This document shows positions 1 through 8,761 of a stretch of DNA of 52,660 nt, in pieces; the stretch's first letter is position 1, and each line of letters starts with the position of its first letter. The stretch spans positions 1 through 52,660 of the forward strand of contig CAZVYN010000021.1 of the NCBI GenBank assembly GCA_964631125.1. Reading direction: 5' to 3'. The position numbers and the translations under genes are program-made. The notes below the pieces were generated by a model. That model did no database searches and was not told where the DNA came from. It worked only from the letters and a program-made list of their open reading frames with translations. Origin of the DNA: CAZVYN01 sp964631125 (GTDB taxonomy: Bacteria > Eisenbacteria > RBG-16-71-46 > CAIMUX01).

Positions 1-84
1 GAGGGGGAGGGCCCGGTGGCGCGGTGGTGTAACGGGCTCTAGGGCAAGCGGTTGGGGTGACGTATCGACAGCGGTTAGTGGGGA

Positions 85-118
85 ATCGAAGAAAGGCCGG
101 GGACGGCCTTTCTTCGAT
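85..118. terminator. Perfect hairpin downstream of the alkaline phosphatase gene
   Basis: Two perfect 15-bp arms (85-99 and 104-118) enclose a GGGA loop. The arms end in the A/T-rich tract GAAGAAA/TTTCTTC, so transcripts from either side would form a stable stem. It lies 84 nt past the stop of the minus-strand phosphatase gene, which fits a terminator for that operon. There is no long U run, so it may work as a 3'-end stabiliser. The rest of bases 1-201 shows no gene. Confidence 0.6.
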
Positions 119-201
119 AGGACGCAACGTCAGGGGTACTGGCGAGTGCGGGATGCATGCAGGGTGCGCGCAGCGGGGGTGCACCGCGCGTGGGGGGCCG
201 C

Positions 202-1575
202 TCAGGGGCTGAGCGGCTTTACGTCCCTCAACGAGAGGCCGAGTGCGGCGGCCATCTTGGTTGCGATCTCGGTGTTGTCGAAGAATCCCGCGAACGCGGC
301 GGAGCCTGGGCCGTCGGCGGTGACGGGGATATGGCCGCCGCTGTGATCGTGGCTTCCCCAGATCAGTCCGATGCGCCGATTGACGATCTCGTTCACGCCG
401 TCGATCGTCTTGCGAGAGGTGCGAAGAATCCCCCGCTCCTCTGCGCTCGGCTCGAAGCCCGCCAGTTCGCGGAGGAGTTCCACGGTGCGCGTGGTGTCGC
501 TCTCTATCTCATCGGCGATGCGTCCGCAGGTGGCGGTCATCCCACGCAGCACATCCAGGTGCAGCTCGTAGTCGCGGCCGAGCGAGAGCGCGCCGGTCTC
601 GTGATCGGCCAGGACCACGACGAGCGTCTCCCCGTCGCGATGCGCGAATTCGCGCGCCGCCTCCACGGCTTCGTCGAAGGCGACGAGCTCATGGATCGTG
701 TACGGGGCGTCGTTGCCGTGTGCGCCCCAGTCGATCTGGCTCCCTTCGACCATGAGGAAGAAGCCGTCGGGGTCGCGGGAGAGCAGATCCAGCGCCTTGC
801 CGGTCATCTCGGGGAGCGTCGGAGTCTCGTGAGGTGTGGCGTCGAGGGCCGGGGGAAAGTACTTGGGAGCGAAGAGACCGAGCAGAGGGAGAGTCACGAC
901 TCCCGCCAGAGCTTCGTTCTCGCGGATGACCTGATATCCCGCCGCGCGAAACTCGGTCAGGAGATCGCGTCCGTCTGTTCGTCCGCCCCCCGCGCCTGTC
1001 GGGAGGAAATAGTCCGTCCCCGCGCCGAGGATCAGGTCGGGCTGCGTGCTCAGGTAGTCGACGGCGATGGCGTCGTAGTGATCGCGATTGTCATCGTGAG
1101 CCGCGAAACAAGCGGGAGTCGCGTGAGTGACCTGGCAGGTCACGACGAGCCCCGTCGCCATCTTCGCCTGCTTGGCCGCCTCCAAGATGGTCGGGACCGG
1201 GCGGCCCTGTGTGTCCTGGGCGATGACGTCGTTGAACGTCTTCACGCCGCAGGCCATCGCGGTCCCGGCCGCGGCGGAGTCGGTGATCTCGATCTGGCTG
1301 CTGTCGCGCGGCGCCGGGTGGGTGGAGATGAGGCCGCTCACCGGCATGGAGTTCATCGACGGTTCGCGTCCCAGCCAGTAGGTGAGGAACGATCGTTGCG
1401 GCGCGCCCATACCGTCGCCGATGAGCAGGATCACGTTCTTCGCGACGGCGGGATGCGGGCGATCGACCGTTGGGCCGGGAGAGCAACTCCACGCGAGAAG
1501 CGCGGAGACTCCTGCGGACACTGAGAGCGCGGCGGCCCGGAGGACTCTCGGATCGAAAGCCGAGCCGCGGCTCAT
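202..1575 (-). CDS. Alkaline phosphatase (PhoA family), exported, probable lipoprotein
   Basis: Metal-dependent phosphomonoesterase acting outside the cytoplasm. Counting from the ATG at 1575 (457 aa), the Asp of GDGMG (53-57) is the usual first metal ligand and TDSAAAGTAMACG (from 99) holds the phosphorylated Ser100. H150 and T152 (VTHAT), EGSQIDWGAHGND (276-288), ADHETG (322-327) and the C-terminal GSHDHSGGH complete the family metal-site pattern. The N-terminus is a hydrophobic segment ending LLAWSC, so lipid attachment at Cys31 is likely. An upstream ATG at 1605 exists, but the 1575 ATG overlaps the stop of the upstream nuclease gene as ATGA and has an AGGAA site, so I chose it. The two genes form a translationally coupled pair that could release phosphate from nucleic acids; that joint role is inference. 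Confidence 0.93.
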   Translation of the reverse strand: MSRGSAFDPRVLRAAALSVSAGVSALLAWSCSPGPTVDRPHPAVAKNVILLIGDGMGAPQRSFLTYWLGREPSMNSMPVSGLISTHPAPRDSSQIEITDSAAAGTAMACGVKTFNDVIAQDTQGRPVPTILEAAKQAKMATGLVVTCQVTHATPACFAAHDDNRDHYDAIAVDYLSTQPDLILGAGTDYFLPTGAGGGRTDGRDLLTEFRAAGYQVIRENEALAGVVTLPLLGLFAPKYFPPALDATPHETPTLPEMTGKALDLLSRDPDGFFLMVEGSQIDWGAHGNDAPYTIHELVAFDEAVEAAREFAHRDGETLVVVLADHETGALSLGRDYELHLDVLRGMTATCGRIADEIESDTTRTVELLRELAGFEPSAEERGILRTSRKTIDGVNEIVNRRIGLIWGSHDHSGGHIPVTADGPGSAAFAGFFDNTEIATKMAAALGLSLRDVKPLSP

Positions 1576-2234
1576 TCTCGCGGTTCCTGCTTCCCCTTCA
1601 TCCAATCCGAGACCTTGCGCATCCGCTGCCGATACTCGAACGGCGGCTCGAACGGCAGCGGACCGGCGTCGCGCGCCGCTTCGATCACCGCCTGCGCCTC
1701 GGCGGGGAATCCATTGTCGCCGTAGTGTGAGACCGATTCCGCGGCCAGCGCCGCCCGCACCACCAGCACCGAGTAGTTCTGGCCGTCGACGAAGATGTAG
1801 CCGAGCGAACGCCCGTACGGATCCATCATGTCGGCGCGCAGAACCTCGACCTTCTCGGTGGCGGCGAAGACACCGCGCGCGAAGCCGAGCGCTTCGCGAC
1901 CGAACGGCTGGTCGTACGGAATGTTGTGCGGGACGTGCTGCGTCTCCGGCGTGTCGATCCCCAAGATGCGGACGGTCTCGGTGTCACCGGGACCCCAGTC
2001 GATATCGACGGTGTCGCCGTCGTCGACGCGCAGCTTCTCGATCGGGACTTCGACGCGCACTTTGGAGGGACGCTTCTGAGTGCGATCCTCCTTGGCTGCG
2101 TCCGTCGTCTCGTTGCTCTGGGCGGCGGCGCGATCGTACGGCCGATCGAGGAGCGGACCGACGACGATCGCGAGCACGCCGACGAGCACGAGTGCGAGAG
2201 CACGCGCGCGGCGGAAGACGAGAGCGGTTTGCAT
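1572..2234 (-). CDS. Secreted thermonuclease (staphylococcal nuclease-like domain)
   Basis: 220 aa with a long hydrophobic N-terminal segment (about 12-30), so exported or membrane-anchored. The SNase domain runs from about residue 60. All the usual active-site elements are visible: DDGDT (71-75, calcium ligand), VRILGIDTPE (88-97) giving Arg89, Asp94-Thr95 and Glu97, and DPYGR ending at Arg142. The family cleaves DNA and RNA with calcium. Its stop overlaps the phosphatase start by ATGA, so the two genes are probably an operon. An AAAGG-type ribosome site precedes the ATG. The charged linker at 40-60 is not part of the domain. Confidence 0.9.
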   Translation of the reverse strand: MQTALVFRRARALALVLVGVLAIVVGPLLDRPYDRAAAQSNETTDAAKEDRTQKRPSKVRVEVPIEKLRVDDGDTVDIDWGPGDTETVRILGIDTPETQHVPHNIPYDQPFGREALGFARGVFAATEKVEVLRADMMDPYGRSLGYIFVDGQNYSVLVVRAALAAESVSHYGDNGFPAEAQAVIEAARDAGPLPFEPPFEYRQRMRKVSDWMKGKQEPRE

Positions 2235-2359
2235 CCCAGCGGTATCCTTTCGGAGGCGAATCGAAGTCCATGAAGCTGTCCGGCTCGAGCGGTCGGCGGA
2301 TGATCGCCGCGCGCGGCGTGGGAATCAAGTTAGGGTGCGATGTAAGGAGGTTCCGAAGA

Positions 2360-3364
2360 GTGAAGGCGATCACGGTCGGCGATGACGCCGCGCATTCGCT
2401 GCGTTGGGAAGAAGTCCCGGATCCCGTTCCCGGCGCCAGTGAACTGTTGCTCGAGGTGCACGCGACCGCGGTGAATCGCGCGGATCTGCTGCAACGGCGC
2501 GGACTCTATCCGCCCCCTCCCGGCGCGCCTCCGTGGTTGGGGCTCGAAGCGGCCGGCGTCGTGATCGAAGTCGGGCAGCCGGAGACGTCGGGGATCGGCT
2601 CGAACTGGCGACCCGGCGCCCGCGTCTGCGCGTTGTTGTCAGGAGGAGGCTATGCCGAGAAGGTCGTCGTCTCGCGCGAGCACGTCCTGCCCTGTCCGTT
2701 GGGGCTCTCGTTCGAAGAGGCGGCGTCGCTGCCCGAAGCATTCACGACGGCGTGGCTCAACCTATCGATCGAGGCGGGATTGCAGTCGGGAGAGACGGTG
2801 TTGATCCACGCCGGCGCGAGCGGGGTCGGACTGGCGGCGATCCAGATCGCGCGCGAACGGCGGGCTCGCGTCATCGCCACGGTCGGAAGCGAAGCGAAGG
2901 CGAACGCGTGTCGCGCGCACGGCGCGGACCATGTGCTCATCCACACCCGCGACGATGTCACCGCCGGCCTCACGCAACTAGCAGCCGAATCGCCGACCGG
3001 CGGCATCGACATCGTGCTCGATTGCCTCGGCGGCGCGGACCTCGCGGCGCATCTCCCGTTGCTCTCGATCGGCGGTCGGTGGATCCTCATCGGCCTCATG
3101 CGTGGCGGCTCGGCCACGATCGACTTGCGGTCGCTCCTCTCCAAGCGGATCCGGCTCATCGGGAGCACGCTGCGCAGCCGCCCGCCAAGCGAGAAGAGCG
3201 AGGCGATCCAGGAGTTGCGCGACTTGGTCTGGCCGGCGTTCGAGCGAGGTCGATTGAAGCCGACGATCCACCGGATCTTGCCGATCACCGAGGCCGAGCT
3301 GGCGCAGGAGATCCTGCAGCGGAACGAGAACATCGGAAAGGTCGTGCTGACGGTGTCGCGATGA
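2360..3364 (+). CDS. NAD(P)H quinone oxidoreductase, zinc-free MDR family
   Basis: 334 aa. Medium-chain dehydrogenase/reductase of the QOR/PIG3 type: an N-terminal GroES-like half with VNRADLLQRRGLYPPPPG, then a Rossmann half with HAGASGVGLAAIQIA and a following GADHV. Structural and catalytic zinc cysteines are absent, as expected for quinone oxidoreductases. The open frame runs far upstream, but the GTG at 2360 is preceded by AAGGAGG at 2344-2350, so I place the start there. Its stop overlaps the next gene (ATGA), which implies coupling. The 125-bp gap to the divergent nuclease gene must hold both promoters; I could not pick convincing boxes. Confidence 0.9.
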   Translation: MKAITVGDDAAHSLRWEEVPDPVPGASELLLEVHATAVNRADLLQRRGLYPPPPGAPPWLGLEAAGVVIEVGQPETSGIGSNWRPGARVCALLSGGGYAEKVVVSREHVLPCPLGLSFEEAASLPEAFTTAWLNLSIEAGLQSGETVLIHAGASGVGLAAIQIARERRARVIATVGSEAKANACRAHGADHVLIHTRDDVTAGLTQLAAESPTGGIDIVLDCLGGADLAAHLPLLSIGGRWILIGLMRGGSATIDLRSLLSKRIRLIGSTLRSRPPSEKSEAIQELRDLVWPAFERGRLKPTIHRILPITEAELAQEILQRNENIGKVVLTVSR

Positions 3365-3930
3365 TCGTGCTCGAGACGGAACGGCTGATCTTGCGGCGGT
3401 TGGTGGAGAGCGACCTCGATGCGCTCTTCGCGCTCTATCGCGACATCGAGATCCGCCGCCACTTCCCTGAAGGCGTGCTGACCCTCGAAGAGACGAAGGA
3501 AGAGCTCGAGTGGTTCTTGCAGGGACACCCCAAGTACCCGGCGTTGGGACTGTGGGCCACGATCCACCGCGAGACGGGACAGTTCATCGGGCGTTGCGGG
3601 CTGCTGCCCTGGACGATCGACGGCGCCTTGGAGATCGAGGTCGCGTACATGATCGACAAGCGCTACTGGCGACAGGGGCTGGCCAAAGAGGCGGCGAAGG
3701 CGCTCGTCCGACACGGATTCGACGAGCTGCGCCTGCCGCGGCTGATCGCGCTGATCGATCCCGAGCACACCGCGTCGATTCGTACGGCGCAGAGGGCGGG
3801 GCTCACCTTCGACCAGGAGATCGAGATGGACGGGGTTCTGAGCGCGGTCTATGCGATCGCGAACCCGGCGGTCTCCGCCGATCCCGCGCACCCGATCCAG
3901 TCCGCCGCGTCCACTCTCGACACGCGATGA
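3361..3930 (+). CDS. GNAT N-acetyltransferase (RimJ/RimL-like)
   Basis: 189 aa. Begins with the typical ETERLILRRLVESDLDALF and carries the acetyl-CoA region YMIDKRYWRQGLAKEAAKALVRHG plus the late motif HTASIRTAQRAGL. Members acetylate protein N-termini, ribosomal proteins or small amines; the substrate here cannot be told. The ATG at 3361 overlaps the oxidoreductase stop by 4 bp. The C-terminal 25 residues, rich in Ala/Ser/Pro, are probably unstructured. The DNA after the stop (3935-3972) is a short GACGGGGT-type tandem repeat leading into the next gene. Confidence 0.9.
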   Translation: MIVLETERLILRRLVESDLDALFALYRDIEIRRHFPEGVLTLEETKEELEWFLQGHPKYPALGLWATIHRETGQFIGRCGLLPWTIDGALEIEVAYMIDKRYWRQGLAKEAAKALVRHGFDELRLPRLIALIDPEHTASIRTAQRAGLTFDQEIEMDGVLSAVYAIANPAVSADPAHPIQSAASTLDTR

Positions 3931-3966
3931 TCGGATGGCGGCGTGGCGGGGTGACGGGGTGACGGG

Positions 3967-4533
3967 GTGACGACAGTGAACAATGAGACCCCTCTGCGTT
4001 ACGTCGCTCTGTTTCGCGGGATCAACATCGGCAAGGCCAAACGCGTCGCGATGGCCGATCTCCGCGCGTTGGTCGAGGAACAGGGCTATCTCGACGTGCG
4101 CACCCTGCTGAACAGCGGAAACGTGGTTTTCACGACGCCGCGCAAGACGACGACGGATATCGCGGCGCGGTTGAAGAAGGCGTTGGTCGAGAAGACCGGC
4201 GTGTCGGCCGCCGTTGTCGTGCTCAGCAACCAGGAACTCGCCGCCGTTCTCGCGGGCAATCCGTTCGGGCCCGTCGCTGCTGATCCTTCGCGGCTGCTCG
4301 TTGCCGTTCTCGCGGATCCAACCGATCGAGTGAAGGTGAAGGCGTTGGCGAAACAGGACTGGGGCAACGAACTGCTCGCGGTCGGAGAGCGAGTCGCCTA
4401 CGTCTGGTGCGCCGACGGAATCCTCGCCGGCAAGCTCTTCACCGCGCTCGACCGGTTACTGGGGGACCATGTCACGGCGCGCAATTGGGCGACGATGACG
4501 AAGATCGACGCGGTGGTGAAGCAGGAGAAGTAG
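3967..4533 (+). CDS. DUF1697 family protein
   Basis: 188 aa, a usual length for the family. It opens with YVALFRGINIGKAKRVAMADLRALVEEQGY and continues with TLLNSGNVVFTT, both diagnostic of DUF1697, a cytosolic family of unknown biochemical role. The GTG at 3967 lies inside a GACGGGGT tandem repeat without a clear ribosome site; a second GTG three codons later would serve equally well. It is probably transcribed with the two preceding genes, 36 bp upstream. The stop is TAG. Confidence 0.85.
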   Translation: MTTVNNETPLRYVALFRGINIGKAKRVAMADLRALVEEQGYLDVRTLLNSGNVVFTTPRKTTTDIAARLKKALVEKTGVSAAVVVLSNQELAAVLAGNPFGPVAADPSRLLVAVLADPTDRVKVKALAKQDWGNELLAVGERVAYVWCADGILAGKLFTALDRLLGDHVTARNWATMTKIDAVVKQEK

Positions 4534-5061
4534 GCGCGGTCGGCTCAGCACGCGCAGCGTGCGCGCGCAGCAGGCGCGGGCGCGGGCGCGGCAGGGGCAG
4601 GAACAGCAGAAGCGGCAGAAGCGGCAGGTGCAGCAGCAGCAGCAGCAGAGGCGTGCCAGTCGCGCCGCCTCTGCGCGCAACCGCCAGCACGTCTTGAAAC
4701 GTGTTCAGTGGGCGTCGAACGTTCTCGGCACTGCCGCCGCCGGGACGATCAGACGCCAATGTGATCGTCGGTCCGGGCGCGGGGAACCTGGGACGAGACG
4801 CCGACCCGCGGACGGCCTGTCGTGCAAAATCGTGCCGATGTGAACGAAAACAATCTAGTAGACCTAAAATATAGTTGTTGACGAATATATAACAGTCGAA
4901 GAATTAGTCACTCGATAACTTCACGATAAGTACCTCCAGAATCGCGTGCGAACGCCAGGCAAGGCGACCGTCGAAGTAGAGCGAATATGCCATGGTGCGT
5001 GGATTGCAGCCCGGCCTGAGCCACTCCGGAGCCTCGATATCGGCTGTGATATAGATAAGGA
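4534..5061. other. Gene-free spacer with low-complexity and AT-rich parts
   Basis: The first 130 bases are GC-rich short repeats: alternating GCGCGGGC, then AGCGGCAG and a CAG/CAGCAG run near 4630. A copy of a palindromic repeat lies at 4685-4706. From about 4840 to 4920 the base composition switches sharply to AT-rich, with AAAATATAG and AATATATAAC. A TTGACG at 4878-4883 could be a -35 box for the HNH gene, but the -10 candidate 16-17 bases on is weak. I see no credible coding sequence; the Arg/Gln-rich open frames here are composition artefacts. Confidence 0.6.
4685..4706. repeat. Palindromic repeat family A, copy 1
   Basis: Imperfect inverted repeat whose right arm is AAACGTGTTC and whose left arm (CAGCACGTCT) is partly decayed. 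Bases 4688-4708 are identical over 21 bp to 13256-13276. It lies downstream of the DUF1697 gene. Confidence 0.7.
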
Positions 5062-6156
5062 ATGAACAATTTCATCGCCTCGAACCATGCCCAGAACCAT
5101 GCATTGTGTCTCGATTCACTCTCATTTCTCCCTGACGCCGACCTCCTCGATCGTGTCCATGAGTTGGTCTCGAGGGAGAGTGTGGCCACGGCGGAGCTGG
5201 TCGCCCATCTGGCTGAGGTAGATGTACGGAGGCTCTACCTCGGCCTCGGCTGCTCGTCGATGTTCACCTACTGCACGGAACGGCTCCATCTGTCGGAGAG
5301 CGCTTCCTTTGCGCGGATCGAGGTCGCGCGCGCCGCGAAGCGTCTCCCGTGGCTGTTGCAGTGCCTGGCGGAGGGATCTCTGACCCTCACCGCAGTCCGT
5401 CGACTTGCGCCTGTGCTCACCCAAGACAACTGCGATCGCCTGGTCAGCGAGGCGCGGCATCGTTCCATGCGCGACGTCGAGGGTTTGATCGCGCGCGAAC
5501 GGCCGAAGCCCGACGCACCCTCACGGGTCCGTCGACTTCCGAAACGGACGGAGCGCGTTTCGAAACGTGTCGACAACGAGATAGCTGTAGCGTTTTCACT
5601 GGAAGACAGCGCGAGTCCGAACCACGGCGTTCCCCGTTCCGACCGGCCCTCGATCCAGCCCACAGCGCCGGAGCGCTTCCGCGTTCAGTTCACTGCTGGC
5701 GCGGAAATGCGGGAGCGCATTCAGCGCCTACAGGACCTGCTGCGCCATCGCATTCCGGACGGAGACCTGGCCGGGGTGATCGATGCGGCCTTGATCGAGC
5801 TACTGACGAAGCTCGAGAAGCAGAAGTGCGGTTCGGTCGCGAAGGGTCGCCCCCGTTGCGGCGAACGAGACGCAGCGCGAGCGGGATCCCCTCGCCCGAC
5901 GACACAGCGAACGACCCAAACTACCAGGGCCACCCCACGTGCAATCCGACGCGAGGTCTGGCGTCGCGACGGAAGGCGCTGCCGGTTTGTCGCGGACGAC
6001 GGCAAACGTTGCTCGGCCACCGGATTCCTCGAGTTTCATCACGTGGATCCCTTCGCTCGAGGCGGTGGAACGACGGTGACGAGCCTCGAGCTCCGCTGCC
6101 GGGCGCACAACCAGCACGAGGCGGAGTTCGCGGGATTGGGACTTCGGAGCCCGTGA
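5062..6156 (+). CDS. HNH endonuclease-domain protein, copy 1
   Basis: 364 aa. The N-terminal half is a conserved helical region with AELVAHLAEVDVRRLYLGLGC, SSMFTYCTERLHLSE and LTLTAVRRLAPVLT. A variable linker follows, then DLLRHRIPDGDLAGVIDAAL, and finally an HNH nuclease domain (about 295-355) with RREVWRRDGRRC, FLEFHHVDPF and LRCRAHNQHEA. Architecture and length resemble the multi-copy HNH (13E12/DUF222-like) proteins of high-GC bacteria, whose function is unknown. A paralogue with the same layout lies at 28654. The start region is AT-rich, unlike the gene body, and an AAGG site precedes the ATG. No methyltransferase or toxin partner is adjacent, so a restriction role has no support from context. 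Confidence 0.85.
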   Translation: MNNFIASNHAQNHALCLDSLSFLPDADLLDRVHELVSRESVATAELVAHLAEVDVRRLYLGLGCSSMFTYCTERLHLSESASFARIEVARAAKRLPWLLQCLAEGSLTLTAVRRLAPVLTQDNCDRLVSEARHRSMRDVEGLIARERPKPDAPSRVRRLPKRTERVSKRVDNEIAVAFSLEDSASPNHGVPRSDRPSIQPTAPERFRVQFTAGAEMRERIQRLQDLLRHRIPDGDLAGVIDAALIELLTKLEKQKCGSVAKGRPRCGERDAARAGSPRPTTQRTTQTTRATPRAIRREVWRRDGRRCRFVADDGKRCSATGFLEFHHVDPFARGGGTTVTSLELRCRAHNQHEAEFAGLGLRSP

Positions 6157-6322
6157 TCCAACCGACGCCGATCCGGCGAAAGCGCCGCGATTGCGCTGCG
6201 ACCGCGCCGCTTGTCCTCGCCAGACGAGCGGCGTACCCTCTGCTGCGCTGTGATGGCGCCGGGGACTCGCTCATCACCGGTCGATCCCGATGTGGATGCG
6301 ACCGCCTTTCGGAGGAGATTCG

Positions 6323-7336
6323 ATGTACACGCTCCGTCCGTCCGCCACCGCCACCGTCGTCGCCTTTGCAATCTGCTTGTCTTCCGCCGCGCCCTCCTGG
6401 GCCGCCAACCCCGCCGCCAACCCTGCCGCCAACCCCGCCGCCGTCACGCTCGAACCCGCCGTCGGCAAGCTGCTCGACTACGGCGGCCCACGCGATTGCG
6501 GAGTCGTCTACATCCACTCCGACGACACGTACTACACCGGAATCTCGTGGAACGGCGAGGGCGCGCAGCTTCCGTACTACGGCGCGTTCGCGGAGTGCTT
6601 CTCGGTCGAGGGTCCGATCTGCGGGATCGTGCTCGATCTGACGCAGACCGGTGGACAGGCCGATCACACGGTCGACCTCTACGTTTGGGCCGACGACGAC
6701 GGCGCGCCGGGCGAGATCCTGGCCGTGCGCAACTTCGTCGACCCAGGTCCGGTCGCGCCGTGGCCGGAAGTAAGCCGCCACATCCTCCCGATTCCGGAGA
6801 TCGATCCGGTGGGTTCGTACTGGGTCGGTTTCTGGGGCAACTGGGAGGGAGCGACCGCGGGCTACTACCTCGGCGTCGATGGACAGAGCTTCCAGAACGG
6901 ATGTCCCTACACGAACATCGCGCCGAGCCTTGATTTTCCTGACGGATGGAACCACGTGAGCGTTGCCTTCGGACCGGCGGACGCGCTCGGCATCGGTGTG
7001 CAGATCGCAATCAACGAAGGGATCGGCGCCTGCTGCTTGCAGAACTTCGATTGCGTCATCCTGCCCGAGAGCGAATGTGTACAAGTGAGTGGCGTGTTCC
7101 AGGGCAGCGCCGTCCCGTGCGACCCCGAACTCTGTCTGCCGCCGACGGGCGCCTGTTGTCTCGGTCAGAACTGCTTCGTCATCACGTTCGACGACTGCTT
7201 CCAGCACGACGGCGTCTACACCCCGGACGGCGACTGCGCTCCGAACCCTTGCGTGACGTCGGGGATCGGCGATGCGCCCGTAGAGAATCCGCAGATCCGG
7301 ATGAGTTGGGGGAGAATCAGGACGATCTACCGCTGA
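6323..7336 (+). CDS. Secreted Cys-rich protein with GACC modules and C-terminal SWG motif
   Basis: 337 aa from the ATG at 6323, chosen because GGAGGAG stands at 6311-6317. A signal peptide ends near APSWAANP and is followed by three ANPA repeats. The central 200 residues look like a beta-rich exported domain (DDTYYTGISWNGEGAQ, HTVDLYVWADDDGAPGEIL) with no family I can name. Two Cys-rich modules follow, each starting GACCL and spaced C-x(4-5)-C-x(7-8)-C, a module seen in secreted proteins of planctomycetes and uncultured bacteria. The last ten residues are SWGRIRTIYR, a motif shared with two other exported proteins in the window (22468 and 44522). Likely extracellular or surface protein; role unknown. 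Confidence 0.8.
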   Translation: MYTLRPSATATVVAFAICLSSAAPSWAANPAANPAANPAAVTLEPAVGKLLDYGGPRDCGVVYIHSDDTYYTGISWNGEGAQLPYYGAFAECFSVEGPICGIVLDLTQTGGQADHTVDLYVWADDDGAPGEILAVRNFVDPGPVAPWPEVSRHILPIPEIDPVGSYWVGFWGNWEGATAGYYLGVDGQSFQNGCPYTNIAPSLDFPDGWNHVSVAFGPADALGIGVQIAINEGIGACCLQNFDCVILPESECVQVSGVFQGSAVPCDPELCLPPTGACCLGQNCFVITFDDCFQHDGVYTPDGDCAPNPCVTSGIGDAPVENPQIRMSWGRIRTIYR

Positions 7337-7408
7337 CACGCCGCATGCATTCCACCATCGAACGTCTCCACGATCTCCCGCGGGCGCCGTGGCGGAGTTC
7401 CTCCACCC

Positions 7409-8053
7409 ATGAGTACGAGTTCTCGCCCCCGCCCCAGCCCCCGCCACAGCGGGATCGGTGACGCCGTGCCCTCCTCCGCGCAGCCGCATTTCTTCCCCGC
7501 CGCGACGGACTTTCGCCGGTGGCTCGCCGCGAATCACAACATTTCCGAAGAGCTGTTGGTCGGTTTCTACAAGAAGGACTCGGGGCGGCCCAGCATGACG
7601 TGGCCGGAGTCGGTCGACGAGGCGCTCTGTGTCGGCTGGATCGACGGCGTGAGGCGGAGAATCGACGACGAGAGCTACTCCGTCCGCTTCACTCCGCGGA
7701 AGAAGACCAGCAACTGGAGCGCGATCAACACCAAGCGGATGTCGGAGCTGATCGGCGCCGATCGAGTGCGGGCGGCCGGGCTCGCGGCCTTCGAAGCGCG
7801 CACCGAGAAGAAATCCGGCGTCTACTCGTACGAGCAACGGGGGGCGGCGGAACTCGACGAACCGCTCGAGAAGACATTTCGCGCGCAGAAGTCGGCGTGG
7901 AAACAGTTCCAGGCGGAGACGGCGTGGTATCGAAAGACGGCGATCTGGTGGATCGTGAGCGCGAAGCGAGAAGAGACGCGTCGGAAGCGGCTGCTCGCCT
8001 TGATCGAACATTCCGCCGCCGGCCGTCGGCTCCCCGGGGTGAAAGGCTCGTGA
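7409..8053 (+). CDS. YdeI/OmpD-associated family protein
   Basis: 214 aa. Recognised by FRRWLAANHNISEELLVGFYKKDSG, the motif SVDEALCVGWIDGVRRRID, FTPRKKTSNWSAINTKRM and a C-terminal WKQFQAETAWYRKTAIWWI segment. The family is a small cytosolic group linked to bacteriocin tolerance in enterobacteria; the biochemical activity is unclear. The first 20 residues are Ser/Pro/Arg-rich and not conserved, so the GTG at 7466 could be the true start. Its last codons overlap the next gene (GTGA). Confidence 0.87.
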   Translation: MSTSSRPRPSPRHSGIGDAVPSSAQPHFFPAATDFRRWLAANHNISEELLVGFYKKDSGRPSMTWPESVDEALCVGWIDGVRRRIDDESYSVRFTPRKKTSNWSAINTKRMSELIGADRVRAAGLAAFEARTEKKSGVYSYEQRGAAELDEPLEKTFRAQKSAWKQFQAETAWYRKTAIWWIVSAKREETRRKRLLALIEHSAAGRRLPGVKGS

Positions 8054-8520
8054 GCCGACTCGAAGATCGACTTCGCGAGCTCGGCCTCGCGCTCCCTCCG
8101 CCGAAGGCGCCCGTCGCGAACTACCTCGGCTCGAAGGAGTCCGGCGACCTGCTCTTCGTCTCGGGACGGGTGAGCGCGCAGAGAGGCGAGGCGGGATCCG
8201 AGGTCAGCACCGCGCGGGCCAAGACCGCGGCGCGCGACACGCTGCTGGACATCCTCGCGATCCTCCAGCATGACATCGGGGATCTGGACCGCATCGTCTC
8301 GGTCGAGAAGCTCCAGGGATTCGTCCGCTCGGCCCCGTCGTTCACCGAGCAGCCGGAAGTCATCGACGGCGCTTCCGACCTCTGGGTCGAGCTGCTGGGC
8401 GAGAGCGGGCGACACGCCAGAACAGCGACGGGCGTCGTCCAGCTTCCATTCGGAGCAACTGTACAGCTTGATATGGTGCTGCGGTTGCGCGCACCAGAAA
8501 GGCGGGCTGCAGACGCGTAG
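8050..8520 (+). CDS. RidA/YjgF-like protein
   Basis: 156 aa, starting at a GTG that overlaps the preceding stop. The body matches the RidA-like (YjgF/UK114, TdcF-like) fold: LGLALPPPKAPVANYLGSKESGDLLFVSGRVSAQ, then TARAKTAARDTLLDILAIL, and FTEQPEVIDGASDLWVELLGESGRHARTATGVVQLPFGATVQLDM. RidA proteins hydrolyse reactive enamine/imine intermediates from PLP enzymes. The catalytic Arg expected in the R-x-x-x-G(V) segment is present (GRHARTATGV). It is translationally coupled to the YdeI-like gene. Confidence 0.88.
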   Translation: MSRLEDRLRELGLALPPPKAPVANYLGSKESGDLLFVSGRVSAQRGEAGSEVSTARAKTAARDTLLDILAILQHDIGDLDRIVSVEKLQGFVRSAPSFTEQPEVIDGASDLWVELLGESGRHARTATGVVQLPFGATVQLDMVLRLRAPERRAADA

Positions 8521-8761
8521 CTCGCGGGCGCCATCCGACTCTCTCAGCCTCGCTTCCAAGGAATCGGATCAATTCGCGGTCCGATAGCTCGAGTGCTGCT
8601 GGATCATGCAGAATCCAAAGTGTCGGGATGAGATCCGCGGCGCCTACCATGTGGCGCGGAGCGTGGAGTACGGCTCCAGCTCGTATGTCCTCCCGGGAAG
8701 GCACAATCGGTCTGAGTCGCCACCCGAAACGGTTGCGCCGAAAGCGGAGAGCAGTGTTCCG

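Noticed and set aside
157..1524. 455-codon plus-strand open frame opposite the alkaline phosphatase
   Set aside because: The phosphatase has all active-site motifs; this frame is its complement.
4559..4843. Gln/Arg-rich small protein after DUF1697
   Set aside because: Produced by CAG and GCG repeats; all frames here look equally odd and there is no ribosome site.
5062..6156. Restriction-modification or toxin-antitoxin system around the HNH gene
   Set aside because: No methyltransferase, antitoxin or defence gene is adjacent; neighbours are a secreted protein and the DUF1697 operon.
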